From Clavelina lepadiformis (taxonomy: Eukaryota; Chordata; Ascidiacea; Aplousobranchia; Clavelinidae): DNA of 64,000 bases. Position numbers and translations under genes: made by a program. Below are positions 1 through 12,425 of this stretch, one piece after another (position 1 is the stretch's first letter; each line of letters opens with the position of its first letter). The notes below the pieces were generated by a model, which worked only from the letters and a program-made list of their open reading frames with translations, had not been told where the DNA came from and made no database searches. Where the stretch lies: the NCBI RefSeq assembly GCF_947623445.1, contig NC_135242.1:16926001-16990000 (forward strand). The letters are read 5' to 3'.

Positions 1-191
1 TTTGCCAACCTGAGAAAGATGGCCATAAATCTACTTGTTCTGTTCGGGTCTACATACATTTATGAGCAAACATTTTCGACCATGAACATTAATAAGACAA
101 AGCTGCGTTCCAATCTATTCAGGAATCCGGCCCGCCAAGTACTTCATTTTCTCATATCAGGCCCGCCGACCGAAGAAGTTGCCCGCCCCTG
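1..191 (+). mobile_element. 3' end of a hAT-family DNA transposon
   Basis: Reading frame 1 opens from base 1 with FANLRKMAINLLVLFGSTYI followed by YEQTFSTMNINKTKLRSNL. This is the C-terminal dimerisation region of hAT transposases of the kind related to vertebrate EPM2AIP1/GTF2IRD2-type proteins. The frame runs into GGCCCGCC-rich sequence and ends with GTTGCCCGCCCCTG, a degenerate form of the terminal inverted repeat CAGGGGTCGGCAACCT seen complete near 35145. Only the last part of the element is in the window; the rest lies to the left. The domain is read directly, and the family assignment rests on known hAT features. Confidence 0.8.
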
Positions 192-813
192 ATCTACGGG
201 CATGATTCTTTCGTGCGAGAATATGAAGATGAGTTGCCTTGGTTTTGCCGCAAAGACCAAAACAGTTTTCCCTCTTCAATCACCAGGCTGGTAATTAATC
301 AAAAACTTGGGACAAAATTAACTTTTATTTGTCAAATCAGCAAAAAATAATTCGGTTTAATAAGGAATATCAGTGTAGTAAAAATTTATGGTATGACGCC
401 GAACGTGGCATTAACCTTTGGTCAGTATTATAATTTCAATCTCAATTGTTTACTGGATGTATTAGGAATGTATGCTGGGTTATTTACCATTAATGATGGA
501 AACCAAGGGTGTGTCATAGAAGAAATACGCATAATACCTCGTTTCTATTAATAGCAACAACCTCCGCCATATAGACAGGAGAATTATTAGCAGGAAAACA
601 ACGGGTTACACAAATTTGGGAAAACGCTACAAAAAATCCAGACTAAGATAATTTGTCATCATCCGTGCTCGGCAATTATTGTCGATTTTTTCCCAAAAAT
701 GAAACGTGTGTGCTAGACAAAAGTTAACAATAAAAGTGGTTCCAAATTAATCGATCCCAAATATCCGCATTAATTTCACCACATTGTGCCAACGGTGATG
801 AAGGTAATTACGA
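192..813. other. Intergenic, nothing recognised
   Basis: AT-rich unique-looking sequence between the hAT remnant and the CRE/TATA block. No open frame with splice signals or known motif was found. Confidence 0.5.
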
Positions 814-830
814 TGACGTCACATATAAAA
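814..830 (+). promoter_or_regulatory. CRE plus TATA-box core promoter
   Basis: A perfect palindromic cyclic-AMP response element, TGACGTCA (814-821), is followed after two bases by TATAAAA (824-830). This spacing is typical of an inducible, TATA-driven RNA polymerase II promoter on the plus strand and would place a transcription start near 855. The motifs are seen directly; promoter function is an inference. Confidence 0.45.
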
Positions 831-853
831 GCGAGAAATGGGGTTAAGTATTG

Positions 854-957
854 ATGTCTTCGTTATATCACGTTTATTGCGCATTGCCGTTGAGATTATT
901 GCACGAAGATAAAACGCGACCAAGCTTCGATAGTTCAGATTTACCAAAACGAAAAGG
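854..957 (+). other. Possible first coding exon, unrecognised
   Basis: An ATG at 854, about 25 bases after the TATA box, opens a frame of 34 codons starting MSSLYHVYCALPLRLL and ending KRK at a donor-like site (AAAAG|gtaatt). If translated, the exon ends after one base of the next codon. The protein is not recognised. A later plus-strand frame around 1756-1937 (acceptor-like ...cgaaag before VPDDSSDDVDEKSFLEMFP, ending IGIRA and a stop) could be another exon of the same gene, but no continuous model could be built. Confidence is low. Confidence 0.2.
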
Positions 958-3699
958 TAATTAATGACGGCAACTTCCGTATTCAATAATTACCACATGT
1001 ATGGAAAACGATAACGCGTTTGTAATAGCACGAGATTAGGTAGATTTGTGGGATAATGTGATTAACTCTCTTCTCAACACCATGGGTCTTGCTGGGTCGA
1101 CTTATTTTGTGGCAAGGGTTTCACCCTGACATCGAACAAGATACGTCTTTTCTGTATATTCATTGCAGAAGAAATCGCCATATAAGCTTCACAAATTCAG
1201 TCTTATTTATAATTTCGTAGGATCCAAGTCTAGCAAGATATAAATTTTGGAGAATTGTGTAATTAAAATGGGGAGGAGGCACCCGATTCGTAGCAAAAGT
1301 TTACCAAGAACTGTATAGTTTGAAGTTATTATAACAGTAGTTTGCATATAGGACGTGATAGACCGTGGCTTTTAAACCGAGGCTATTACATGATTGCATA
1401 ATTTCGAGGAAAGCTTGTACCCAACTTCGCTTATCCACGAAGCAATTATAAATTTATGTAAATGGTGTTAAAAAGCCAAATGATTACGCGACAAGTTTTA
1501 GATTCACAATGCTTGACGAGGGCGGAGGCAAAATCTCAGGCCAAATGCGTGCTAAAACAACGTGCGCTTGGAATGTGATTTACGTGCGTGGATTCCATTA
1601 CAAAAGTCTGTGTTTGTAGTCCGCGAACGCATTAACGCTTTGATTGAAAGTTAATTCGTGCCACTCCTGATCGAAATTGCAACGGTAAATGCGTCAATGC
1701 TTGAGTATGTGACCGGATAATCTTCAACGAAACGTGAGTTGGCTCATTCGAAAGGTTCCTGATGATTCGAGCGATGATGTGGATGAAAAAAGCTTTCTGG
1801 AAATGTTCCCAATTCATCTTAATTACCGAAATAATGGTAAACGTTTTGTTAGTAACCACCGCTGTTACACCAATGAAATTGAAACTGTTTCAGGTTACAC
1901 GGAATTGATGCCAGTTGCGATTGGTATCAGAGCATGACCGGCTGGGATGGAAAACTGCCTAATGAATAAGCGTGTTGTAGTAAGTATAGCAAGGTAAGTC
2001 TTTTCGTTAACATTAATGTGCAATGTATGTCAGCTCGTAGTATCAACATGCCAACAGCTTATAGTGTATAAAATATATAGAACTCCAATAACTGCAGGTG
2101 TGAAAATATGAATAACAAGCTGCCTTTTGATGTATTGTAACCTTTACATACTCATATTTGAAGGTGAAAAGGCGTTTTCGACAAGGCCTCCCTTTAAAAC
2201 CGTTTTTACAAACAAAATACCAACGGTTAGGACCGCATTTCACGCTGCTAACACAAAATAAAGCCCGCTGCAAAAAACTGCGCCGGTATCTCTGAAAATT
2301 ATCGGCGTGTATAATTAGCACAGAGAAGCAGAAACCTTCTTATGCAATTGAATTACGTAACGACAAGTAGAAAGTGATGAAATGAAGTAACCAAATAATA
2401 TAAACTGCATTCCATGTAACTCGATGATTTATACATGATATACTGTATGTATACAATAAATGCATGTAAAATATCACGTACTTCCTATTTTTAATAAATT
2501 GCGAATGTAATTCTACTCATCCTTATTTTTCCGCGTTGTCTCACGAAGGTTTAAATTTTCCTTCCTTGGATTCTTGGTCTGTATTAATAGCAACGCTGAT
2601 TATATCTTAAAACTTTGTCTGTTTACGACCGAAGAATTTGTGGAACTACTAATCTCCCGTTTAGAGTCACGTCTACAAGCAAATTTCATTTTCTGTATAT
2701 CGTAATTTAAAAACTTCAGGAGCTTTTCTTCTAGGCAAATGATATGGCATTGTTGGAAAACGTTTTAACACCACTCGTATCAACATATTGCACAAATGTG
2801 ATCACTGCGCTAACAAGACCGGTTTTTTCAACCACAAATTAAACGCTTCTGTGAGCTCAATGCTTTGGGTGTTATTTTATTGACAATGTTAGCGACAAAA
2901 ACAAACTATAAAAACAATGGAAACATTTACAATGACACCGAGAATGTTTTATGCTGTAAAATCATCCAACCCACTGACCATCGTGTTACATTAACTCACG
3001 GTGTATATGGGGCTGGAGTTCCTTTCGGCATGGGGTTTACGAGAGGTAACCAAACACGATAAAAAAATCAATTTCTTAAAAATTGTACAGTTTTACTAAC
3101 GTTATGGGCTATCACGTCCTTAAATATAAATAGCGCAGCCTTCGACCGGGAGAAAAGTCCAATTCCAGAATCATGTCCTGTGTTAAATAGCAAGCCGAAA
3201 AACAATTTCTGAATTTTTGGCACTTACTGCGTTGCGTAATGAGTTGGCTTGAACGCTGTTAAACGATCCCGTTCTCACAACAAAAATTTTAGAAAGTTTT
3301 TACTTGAAAAGTACGAAACAAATTAGGAACCAGGTTTACCTAATAAAAGGTTTTACCAAGTCCTTTGGCGCCAACATGCGGAAAAGGAAAAATACAGCCA
3401 AGTAAATCGCAAATCATCGAAAACTTGAATGAAACATATATATTATATGTATATAACTATATTATATAACCATAAATTGTTGATCAACAAAAAATTGCTA
3501 ATCTTACTAAGTACGTGCAAAATAAATGATTAACATTATTAAAAAACGTTGTACTTGCATATCTATGCAACATACAACATACTTGCTACAAAATAACTGT
3601 ATGTTGTCTGATCGTTATGTGGTCAACACACTAGCTAGAGAATGCTTGACTTTAACATCATCATGTGGTAAAAGAATAATTCGTATTTAGTTGCTTACA
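958..3699. other. Intergenic or intronic, mostly uninformative
   Basis: AT-rich sequence with one acidic open stretch at about 1756-1937 (see the preceding entry) and an AT dinucleotide-rich patch at about 3436-3475. No conserved domain, RNA gene or transposon end was recognised. Confidence 0.4.
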
Positions 3700-6155
3700 T
3701 TAATTTCGTGATTTTGGAATTTGTATGCCCAGTTCTTCCCTTATGTCATCCAAGTCGTCTTGGAGTCTTTCTTCAAAGTAAATGTTCATGAAAAATTTTG
3801 CCTCTTTGGCTGCTGGTATCACCCACAACAAGTCTCTTTGCAAAATTAATTTTCTTCGCTTCTTGCTTAACCTAACCAAGCAAAGCAAAATTCGCCTTTG
3901 AAGTGAACCCACAAGATATTCCTTGCAATTACTAGACTTATTTTGGTAATAAAGTCAGATATGAGCTGAATAAATTTGTACCGAACGATGTCAGCTATGA
4001 TCAAATTTGTAGGTTCACATGGATCATGTGAAATATTTTTTTTGTAACAAGCATGCAGAAAGTACAAAACGTATTATTTAATACAATATTACAGTAACTT
4101 GGATTTACCTTGCTAAACCACCAATAGCTGCAAGCCAGCACATTGGTAAAGTCGTCTGGATTGCTTCAAACCACTTTACTGCTACTTCACCACGCAGATT
4201 AGTAGGCTGCTCTGCAAATATATCGTGAAGAAAACAATGTTAAAATTTTTAGCTGTAAGAGCGTGTAAGACTGTAAAGATGCTGTAAGACTGTAAATGTT
4301 TTCTTATGCTCTGTGTAAAATTACACACAATAAAGTTAACAACAACAAATTTAAGTTGCTGCCTTGCTGATATATACATATTTTCTTCTGTAAAATTTAA
4401 AAAGTAAACAATGTATAATACAGTTTTAAAATGCAGCTCTAAAATCATGTACCTAATAACAGGTGATTAAAATCATGAATTTCTCGATATCTTTGCAGCA
4501 CATAGGCGTGTTCTGGATCATCAACAAACTTCACAGGTAATCTTGAGTCTGGTGTAATTTGCTGTAGTAGTGATGATCATGAAGAAAAGAAAACTTGTTT
4601 CAGAAAAATTTATTGCTGCCGAAACTAGATATACTTGTAAGCAACAGTTTAGATAACAACACAAATATATAGTTAAACCAGGCGTGTGCAACCTTTATTA
4701 CAGGAGGGCAAAATGAAAACAACCTAGTAAAACCGCCGGGCCACACCTTTATTTAGCATAAGCTTTTCACTAGTAGCTGGCATAAAAAGCAATTTTATTA
4801 TGGTTATATGGCATAGTTAGGGGTTATCTCCTTATGGAAAAAATAAGTAATGACCCATAAATTTCTAAACGTCACAAATTTTCGAAGAAAAGAGCTGTTC
4901 ATATTTATTGTCACATAGATAATGCAAAATTGGCATTTCTCCGCGGGCTGCACAATTTCTATTTGCGGGCCGCACCTGAGTTAAACAACATAATATTCTG
5001 CTTTCTTAATTTCAGCGTTTATTAAAAGTAAATATGTTAGTTATGTTGACAACATTTTTGAAATATATATATCTTTGAAACTACAGTGTTGTATATGTCC
5101 TTGCGCATCCTCCTCCTATATGTTCGTTTTCGACTATCAGTGATGAGTGACCTTGTGCATATACCATGGTCAATTTTGTGCTGTGAATATTTCAAGCACA
5201 TGATGCTACTTACGAGAAATTTTTTTAAAAACTGCTGAACTGGCTGCAACTAGATGGTGGACCAAAACTATGAAAGAAATGAAAAAAATTTTTTTTTATC
5301 CCTTTATAAGCTCACTGATCACTGTCTGTAACAGCTATCCTCTTGCGTGTTTGTATTTTGCTGAGAAAAATTAGCAAAGCTGCTAACTGGTAACCAATAA
5401 CATAAAAATATTCTGCTGCAAGAAACTGGGGACACAGGGTAATCTTATTTTAAGAATTTGGACAGTATGGCAGTTCAAAAGTGTCGGTTTAAATCCAGCA
5501 ACAAACAGAGAAACAAGTTTGCAGTGGAAACATGGAATTACATTTTATGCAAAAGATATACAAAATTTAAAGATACATATTATAAGATTAAGATATCTAT
5601 ATATAAAAATCTTTGACCCAAACAATGTTTACAACTGTTGAAAGTTTTTACAATGTTTACAAGTTTACTCTACCAAGCCTACCATGTATTATGCTATTTT
5701 ATTTTAAGGCCTACAAGGTTAACTTATTGTTACAAAACACTTTGCGATATCACAGTACTAACATATTTATTCAGCATATCAACATATTGTCTTCCAAGTG
5801 TGTTTGGAGGAAGGCCACGTAATACTTTGAGATCAACAGATGAGCTTGATATTCGAGGTTTTTCCTTTAAAATTCTTGTACCAGTTGCATTATTTTCCAT
5901 CTTCTTTTTCATATGCTCCAGAGCACTAGATGCTGTTGTTTCACCACAAACCGCAACCATGTCTAAAAAATATATAAAAGTGGAAATACAAAAGAAATAA
6001 TCACAGATTCACAGTGTATGCAAAACAAAAATGCACTCAAGCTCACAAATACCATGTCTATATGGATCTTGCAAAGCAGCAACTGATGAGCCTATACCTA
6101 GCAACACCCTTTGAAATGTTGTAACCGGTATATGATGGGGATACAATGAAACCAT
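3700..6155 (-). CDS. COQ4: COQ4, ubiquinone biosynthesis protein
   Basis: COQ4 is needed for coenzyme Q synthesis on the matrix side of the inner mitochondrial membrane; it organises the CoQ synthome and is reported to act in oxidative decarboxylation of the ring. Five coding exons read on the minus strand: 6155-6053, 5962-5763, 4561-4453, 4211-4109 and 3871-3700, all with GT-AG borders and matching phases, giving 228 aa (human 265). Landmarks in order are YPHHIPVT, PYRHDMVAVCGETT, KPRISSSSVDL, LGRQYV, VKFVDDPEHAYVLQRYREIH, the metal motif HDFNH-x11-E spanning the exon 3/4 border, VKWFEAIQTTLPMCW, and the C-terminal FEERLQDDLDDIREELGI. The ATG at 6155 is the first in frame after an in-frame stop. 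It lies in an exon that may begin at the acceptor ttgttgcag about 36 bases upstream. No mitochondrial presequence is visible, so an upstream exon may be missing. Intron 2 carries a hAT-like repeat. Confidence 0.93.
4679..4980. mobile_element. Degenerate hAT-type MITE in COQ4 intron 2
   Basis: The stretch begins CAGGCGTGTGCAACC and ends in a GCGGGCTGCACA...GCGGGCCGCAC block, the paired-end pattern of small hAT derivatives with 'GTGTGCAACC' termini. A relative with the start CAGGAGTGTGCAAC lies near 52530. No coding capacity. The right end is eroded, so the border is approximate. Confidence 0.5.
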
Positions 6156-7450
6156 TTCATTAGTAAATATAAAGATTCATATATAGATGTACTAAGTCTG
6201 CAACAAAAGATATTTTGCACAAAAGTACTATAACATTGAAGCACAATTCAAGGTTTGATTTAATTAAATACCTACTTTTAAACAACAAGCTTCAAACATT
6301 TTACGCCATGACTGGTACAAACAAACACACTACCACATAAGATCAATAAAATAAATTTCAAGTCATTAATTGTGAGTATAAAATGACGCTAACTGCTTTT
6401 ATATCACAATAAGAATAAAATGATCATGTCTAATTACTGGACAGAATAAAGCCTTAAAGCAAGCATATTTTTAAATACTGTGGTGGTACTATGGTAGCAG
6501 GTTAGCAAGGCCACCAAACTCATTTTTGATTTCTGATTATATCCAAATTAAGTAAAACTAATTTGATAAAACACAACACCACTCAAGTACAAGAAATAAC
6601 ACATTACATAATATAACTTTAGGTGTATTAATGTAGCTTTCCCTATCTTTAACAACGGAAAACTGTACAGTTTTTAACATTTTTAGCAATTACTAAATGT
6701 CCAAGGGTTAAATTACAAATGATTCCTACTTGATCTGTAGGATAAGGCTTCCGAAACACACTTGAAAAGAGTATTTATCTTCACCGTCTAAATATGTTTT
6801 CTAATGCTTTATTTGCGTCCAAAAATTGCATAGAAGTTAAGAGACTCTTAATGCATTCTACGTGGAAACGATGTGTCAGTGATTTGAGAAAGAAATAAAA
6901 GAAGAACAGACATTATAAATGATCAATGATGTTCCTTTATATTAATCAGCAAATGCTGGTTACTTTAGAAAAATTGGCCCTTTTAAGGCCTCATATTGGA
7001 TATTCTTGTTTTGCCTTCTTTTTTAGACACGATAAAGCTACATACAATGCCTACGTCATCTGGCGACATTTAACATAATTACATAACCTTTAGTAAGATG
7101 CATATAAAGCACTGTACAAACATAAATAAACAATCGAATAAAATATTTTTTCCATTTTGTTCCGTAAGCACTATGCTACGCAACACTTGAGTTCAAGACA
7201 TTTGACCTTTGAACACTTCGCAATCGCAAAAGATGCTAAATATTTGTAACACTTCATTGCTAAAGATAAGTGAGAGCCAGATTAGTACATCTATTTCAAC
7301 ATGGAAGGTAGCAGTAAAAAAGTCTACAACTGCATTTACAAAAGTTAAACTAATGTCAAAAGCAAAACACAAGTTTATATAACTCTATACTTTTAAACAT
7401 TACATTGTTGTGAAATTAAAGTAGCTTCCCATCATGCAAAATTGCAAATA
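6156..7450. other. Spacer between COQ4 and the LRR gene
   Basis: AT-rich sequence, probably holding the COQ4 5' region and the 3' UTR of the LRR gene. A partial copy of dispersed repeat R1 (see 11155) lies at about 6476-6525, recognised by TAGCAGGTTAGCAAGGCCAC. No other gene was seen. Confidence 0.4.
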
Positions 7451-7942
7451 TTAATGCAAAATAAAATTTGCATATTTCTGTAGTAAGTACTTTGACTGAT
7501 TTTCTAAAGGATTGTTGTTTAGTTTAATAGATTCCAAATTAAATACATTTTCTATTTCTTCTTGTGTTACAGTTTGAATCATGTTTCCCGACAAATCAAG
7601 ATTTTTCATGGAACTACCAACAAATGGCAGCTTGGTAAACCTGTTTTGTGACAAGTCAACATGCGACAAATGTTCAAGTGCTGAAAATCCTTCTGGCAAG
7701 GATGATATATCTGCATTGTTTGCGCACTTGAACTCAACCAACAAAGGAAATGCTTTTAAAATTTTGGCAGGCACCCGTGTCAGCTGATTGTTAGAAATAT
7801 CCAACTTTGTAACATCCGTGTTTTTTACAAAAAAATATAATGCTTGTGGTATATCCTTTAGTCCACAATTTGACAAGTTAACAATGCCAGTTTCTTTAGC
7901 TTCCTGACATCTCTTGGCCACCAATGCTGCTTCCTGTGCCAT
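7451..7942 (-). CDS. LRRC20: LRRC20-like leucine-rich repeat protein
   Basis: One uninterrupted minus-strand frame of 163 aa starting MAQEAALVAKRCQEAKETG. It contains about six leucine-rich repeats: IVNLSNCGLKDIPQAL, VTKLDISNNQLTRVP, a degenerate LVEFKCANNADISSLPEGF, LSHVDLSQNRFTKLP, MKNLDLSGNMIQTV and LESIKLNNNPLENQ. Length, the charged helical N-terminus and the short LRR array match vertebrate LRRC20 (184 aa), a cytosolic protein without signal peptide or membrane segment and of unclear function, presumably a protein-binding scaffold. The ATG at 7942 was chosen because the frame upstream of it has no other ATG and quickly loses similarity. Another small LRR protein cannot be excluded. Confidence 0.8.
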   Translation of the reverse strand: MAQEAALVAKRCQEAKETGIVNLSNCGLKDIPQALYFFVKNTDVTKLDISNNQLTRVPAKILKAFPLLVEFKCANNADISSLPEGFSALEHLSHVDLSQNRFTKLPFVGSSMKNLDLSGNMIQTVTQEEIENVFNLESIKLNNNPLENQSKYLLQKYANFILH

Positions 7943-10900
7943 GTTACATAACAGAGCAAAATCAACCAGGTAATACAATTTAACTGTTTACTTTCTTAGC
8001 AGAAACTTTAAAAATTTTGCTTTTAACATATTGCATAATTTTTCGAAATTATATTTAAACTACCATAAACAATGAACATCTTGGACAGTGGTTCTTCAAC
8101 TGTGTTCGATATAACCAAAAAGTTCAACAGAAAACAGGAATAAATCGTGTGCATGATGACTAGCCCAAATTCGTAGGGCAAAAAACTATTAGCGTTTTTA
8201 CATCTTCATTGCTTTTCGTTCATTGCGGTTTCTAATCTGTGATTCTTTAACGACTACAAACATTGAACTAAAGCTACAGTAGAAGATATGTATAGCAAGC
8301 CTAAAAGGACAAAACAAAAACGAGCAACCAAAAAGGATCCTGGAAAAGACTAATCCCCATAAAGCAGAAAAAATGTTGTAAAATCAAAATGTAAACAATA
8401 AACCAAGATGCAACCAAAAAAAAAACACAAACAAAAACAGACCTAGAATAAAGGATAAGCCAATAAAAGCAGGAAAAATGTTGTAAAATTATCAAAACGC
8501 TGTGAGACTACCTCCTGCAGTTTATTTTTTAAAGCAGCTATGCTTGGCAATCACTTTGGATCTTGTAAAGTTTTGCATGGCAAAATCCTTAAAACATTGG
8601 AGGATTGAAATTATTTCTGATAGGAATAAAAAATGACATAACAAACTTATGAGGTATGACAGCGTGATAAAGTAAACACAGCTTTTAAAGAATTTCCCAG
8701 CCTTTATGTCAAATACAGTAGAAATCACTCATTGTGACAACTGAAGGGAAAAAGTTAATGTCATTATAGACAAAGTTAAGAAAAATGGTACAGCCGACCC
8801 TAAATATTAATTATTATTGAAGCAGCTATTACAGTACAATAGCCTACAGCCTACCAACATGAAATAATTCTAAGATGTAAGCAACCGCATGTGACATATA
8901 TGCGTACAAACCCAGAAAACAGTGATACGTTAACAAACACAACAACCTGTTCATTTAAAACAGTCATGTGAGAACATAAAAATGCAACAGCTTAGCCTCA
9001 AATCTAGGATAGCAACCATCACACAGCTTCACAAAAGAACAAAACCTACTCAATAGTCTTTTGTATCACCTCACCTAAGCATGAGATAAGAATAAAGTAC
9101 GTACTCTCCCATCCCATTGCATCACTTTAGTGTGCCAAATTCATTGCTCTTTCATGCAAATTCATCAGCTTAAGCGACAGAAATGTAGTTTAAATAAATG
9201 ACTGGTAGATAATAAGTTAACTACTTAAAAATAGGCCTTGAGGTACTTATTTACATATGCAACAGGTGCACATTAAAAATTTAGATTAAAAATGAAACTT
9301 ATGCTAAATGCAAAGCTTGTCGGCCCGTTTTTCGATGGAAAACATACAACCTTTGAACTATTTTCTTCCTTACTTACTATAGAAAGGACAATGAGTTTTG
9401 CTATTCCTTAAATATTTTGTCCTTAGAAAAAAATAAAGATTAGCAAGCACAAACAATGTATTGTTTATCCTAGATGCAAGTTTGAACTTTCTGAGCCCTG
9501 ATTTAAACCAGTTAACATTAGGATGCAGCAAGCACACTCTTAAAATAATGTGAGGGCGCATTTAGCACAAGAAGTGATGTTTGTTTACATAATTTAGGCT
9601 ACCAAATGATTCTGTGAAAGCAGGTATGTCTCTTGCCAGGTTCGATACCTCCATACCATAAAGTGCAGAAGTGCATAACACAGGATGCTTTGGCATAATA
9701 GACTTCAGCAACCCGAATTGTGACGTCATTTGGTTGTGCCCTTCCGCACAAGACACCCAAAAATTTCATGAACCACTGACACAAATTATAAATAAATACA
9801 CCATAAAGTCTTTAAAATTCTACTGTAAAAACACTGAAACCTCCAGCATATAAAGTAAAATAAGCCTATAAGAGATTACAGATTATGATGTACAAAATAC
9901 AAGTCCTTTAATACTCGATACTGATAATGGAGTGAAAAAATAACGAAGATCCAGAAAACCTACAATTCCATAACCTTTAACCGTCGCTCAATAGACCCTT
10001 TACGACTTACGATCGCCATTTTTTGGTGTAAGCCTTTTTCGATTGCCCTTGTAGCAATGGAAACTGTTGACTCACTTTGATTCTTTTTTAAATTACAAGC
10101 GTTCTGGGGATCAGATTGTGAAGACTTTGCTCAGGTGATTAGCATAAGAATTCTTTTACACGATACGCGAGAAAAAATAGTGAAAATAAGTTGTCTAGTT
10201 TTTATTTTGCAGTGGTTTAAACCCTACACCAGACTTGTTTCAAATGACGTATAGATACGTAGTCCGCAAGCATAAAATGAGGAAAAAAAATGAGGAAATT
10301 GAGTTAGGGGAATAACCATTATCATTTTCACAGCATAATGGGAAAAATAAATGGAAACGGAAGCGAATGCAATTTTTCATACCAACAAAAGCATTTCATT
10401 ATAAATTTTGTTTTCTTAAATTGGTTCAAAAAGTTGTTATCAGGTATAATATTTATCTTTACGCATTTGGGTTATATTTTCCTTTGGTAGCAAAGCTTGA
10501 TATTTCCCTTCAAACTGGCAGATCTGCTGCCAATTTTACATAGCAGTCAGAAGCGGACAGGTTCTTGTAAAAAAAGTATTATTTTTAATACTCAAAAAGT
10601 ACTTAGTTAAATAATGGTCAAATATATGGTTAAAATGAGATTCCCGGATCATTTCTCAAAAATCAGTTGAAAAAGTAAAGCACTGTTATCGTAGTTTTTG
10701 AAAGTTTACGTGATGTCTTGCAGTTTTGAGAGAAAATTTATTTTGATACAAAATCCAAATCGCCAGATGAGATTGGGGAATAACCTACGCAAAAAATACT
10801 TCCTCCCATAAATGTAAACTTAGCAAAAGAATCTTCTGGCTTACGTACATAATCTTCTAAGAATCTTCTGGCTTTCAAGTTAGTTTACCGGTAGCTTTTA

Positions 10901-11154
10901 ACCAAAAACCGCCCTTCTTGTACAGGTTTTTTTGATTAGAATAGACGTTCCTTTTAAAAGTTATTTAGCCTCAAGCCTTGAGAAATTAAGTCATTCAGTC
11001 TTTGCTTAAACAAGCTAGCGTTGTAACTGGTAACCTACAATACTAATAAACAATTCATACTGCCGTAGTGGAAAGTGTGTCAGCTGTACACACGAGGGTC
11101 ATCAACGTGCATGTGAAATTTTTTTCTATTGTATGTATTGTTCATTTTCCCTCA
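7943..11154. other. Long spacer without recognisable gene
   Basis: AT-rich sequence. An imperfect duplication of roughly 100 bp lies at about 8300-8500, marked by AAAAATGTTGTAAAAT in each half. A degenerate hAT-like start CAGTGGTTCTTCAACT is at about 8090. A short patch at 9555-9770 has several small open frames but nothing recognisable. No gene, tRNA or promoter could be supported. Confidence 0.4.
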
Positions 11155-11335
11155 TTAACTGTGCGGAGCGAAAGTTAGGGTGCTAACCGTTGTAGTTATA
11201 GCAGAATAAAACACATGCTTAAAACCAATTATCAACCAGGAAAAAGTGGCAAAGCCCAAGGACTTAAAACATGCAAGATAGCAATAATAGAATTGTGCTA
11301 TAAGGTGGTAGGTTAGCATGGCCACAAAACCCACG
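11155..11335. repeat. Dispersed repeat R1, copy 1
   Basis: About 180 bp bounded by AACTGTGCGGAGCGAAAGTT and GGTTAGCATGGCCACAAAAC. Clear relatives occur at 16136-16315 (same orientation, in XKR-A intron 7), 21465-21585 (reverse, in the last PRC1 intron) and, as a fragment, at 6476-6525. The shared core includes ACATGCAAGATAGC. It is a short non-coding interspersed element. No convincing tRNA A/B boxes or TIRs were found, so the class is open. Confidence 0.6.
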
Positions 11336-11788
11336 TTTTTATTATCCTGCCGATTTATAATAGAGTAAAAAGAAAGCTGGTTGCTTGAATGCCAATTTAT
11401 AGAAAATAAACAAAGAATTTCAAGAAGCTTTGGTGCACACCAAAAGCACTGAGCCATTTTACTATTTTTAATTTGGAAAGTGGTTGCATCCTAAGATTCT
11501 ACCCAAGATAGTTTTTATTCATAATAGATTTCCTCAAAAATTGAAGTTAAAATTCAAAATTTACATCAGCCATGCAATTTGCAAGCTTTCCAGTCAGCTT
11601 TGGCTCTTTTGTTGATTCTGCATAAATGTGATAGTGCTATATTTCCAAATGAACAAAATCTATTGTTAAACTGAATAGAGCACTTCCTCAATTTATCCGT
11701 TCTAGTATACAAAGGTATCCTGTGGTTGTGCACTTTTATATTAGATCCAATTTTTGGAATTGGAGTGGATAAGCAAAAATGCCAAATA

Positions 11789-12425
11789 CAGTCAAACCTC
11801 ATTAATCCGAACCCCAAACAACCAGGATCCTCGCTATCAGGCACAAAACTGCAGGGAATGGATTTTTTCCCATACATTTTTACCCCTTTAATCCGGAAAT
11901 CCCACTGTTCAACTCCGACGCAGAAGTTTCAAAACAGATGTGCTCAGTCATTAGAAAAAAAATCTGATAAACCCGATTGCAAAGTGCGGAGCAAAAAATA
12001 TTTGTTGTGAATGCAAGTTGTGCATTTGTGGTAGATGACGAAAACAATAGCCAATTATCTACCCACAATGAAAGTAGCAGTGAGATCAAGAGATGAAATT
12101 GTTAAACAAAACATTGAGTCAGTGCTGACGTGCTAGTTTCACTAAAAGCATGCACGTAAAACATATTTTCATTTCTAGGCGATTGTTAAAATTGTTTTTT
12201 GTTTTTTACAAACAGTTTTCGTAACACTTACTTGCATTTCTCATTTAAAATGCATTAGTTTGCACCAAGCCTGTCCCCTACAAAATTCTGACAATGACCA
12301 TTTTGACATGTTTTCGCTCAACAATATTTCGCCCAATTATTGTGTTGATTCCAATTATCTGGATACCTCGATAAACCGACATTTTGTGACAAAACAAAAT
12401 GGCCTGGATTAACGAGGTGTGACTG
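11789..12425. mobile_element. Tigger/pogo-type MITE
   Basis: A 637-bp element bounded by inverted repeats CAGTCAAACCTCATTAATCC and CAGTCACACCTCGTTAATCC and flanked by TA on both sides, the target-site pattern of the Tc1/mariner-pogo group. The termini resemble those of Tigger elements. No transposase frame is present, so it is a non-autonomous derivative. Confidence 0.75.

Noticed and set aside
9560-9770. Possible SINE or small gene near 9.6 kb
   Set aside because: The B-box-like GGTATCGAACC is imperfect and no partner box or repeat copy was found in the window.
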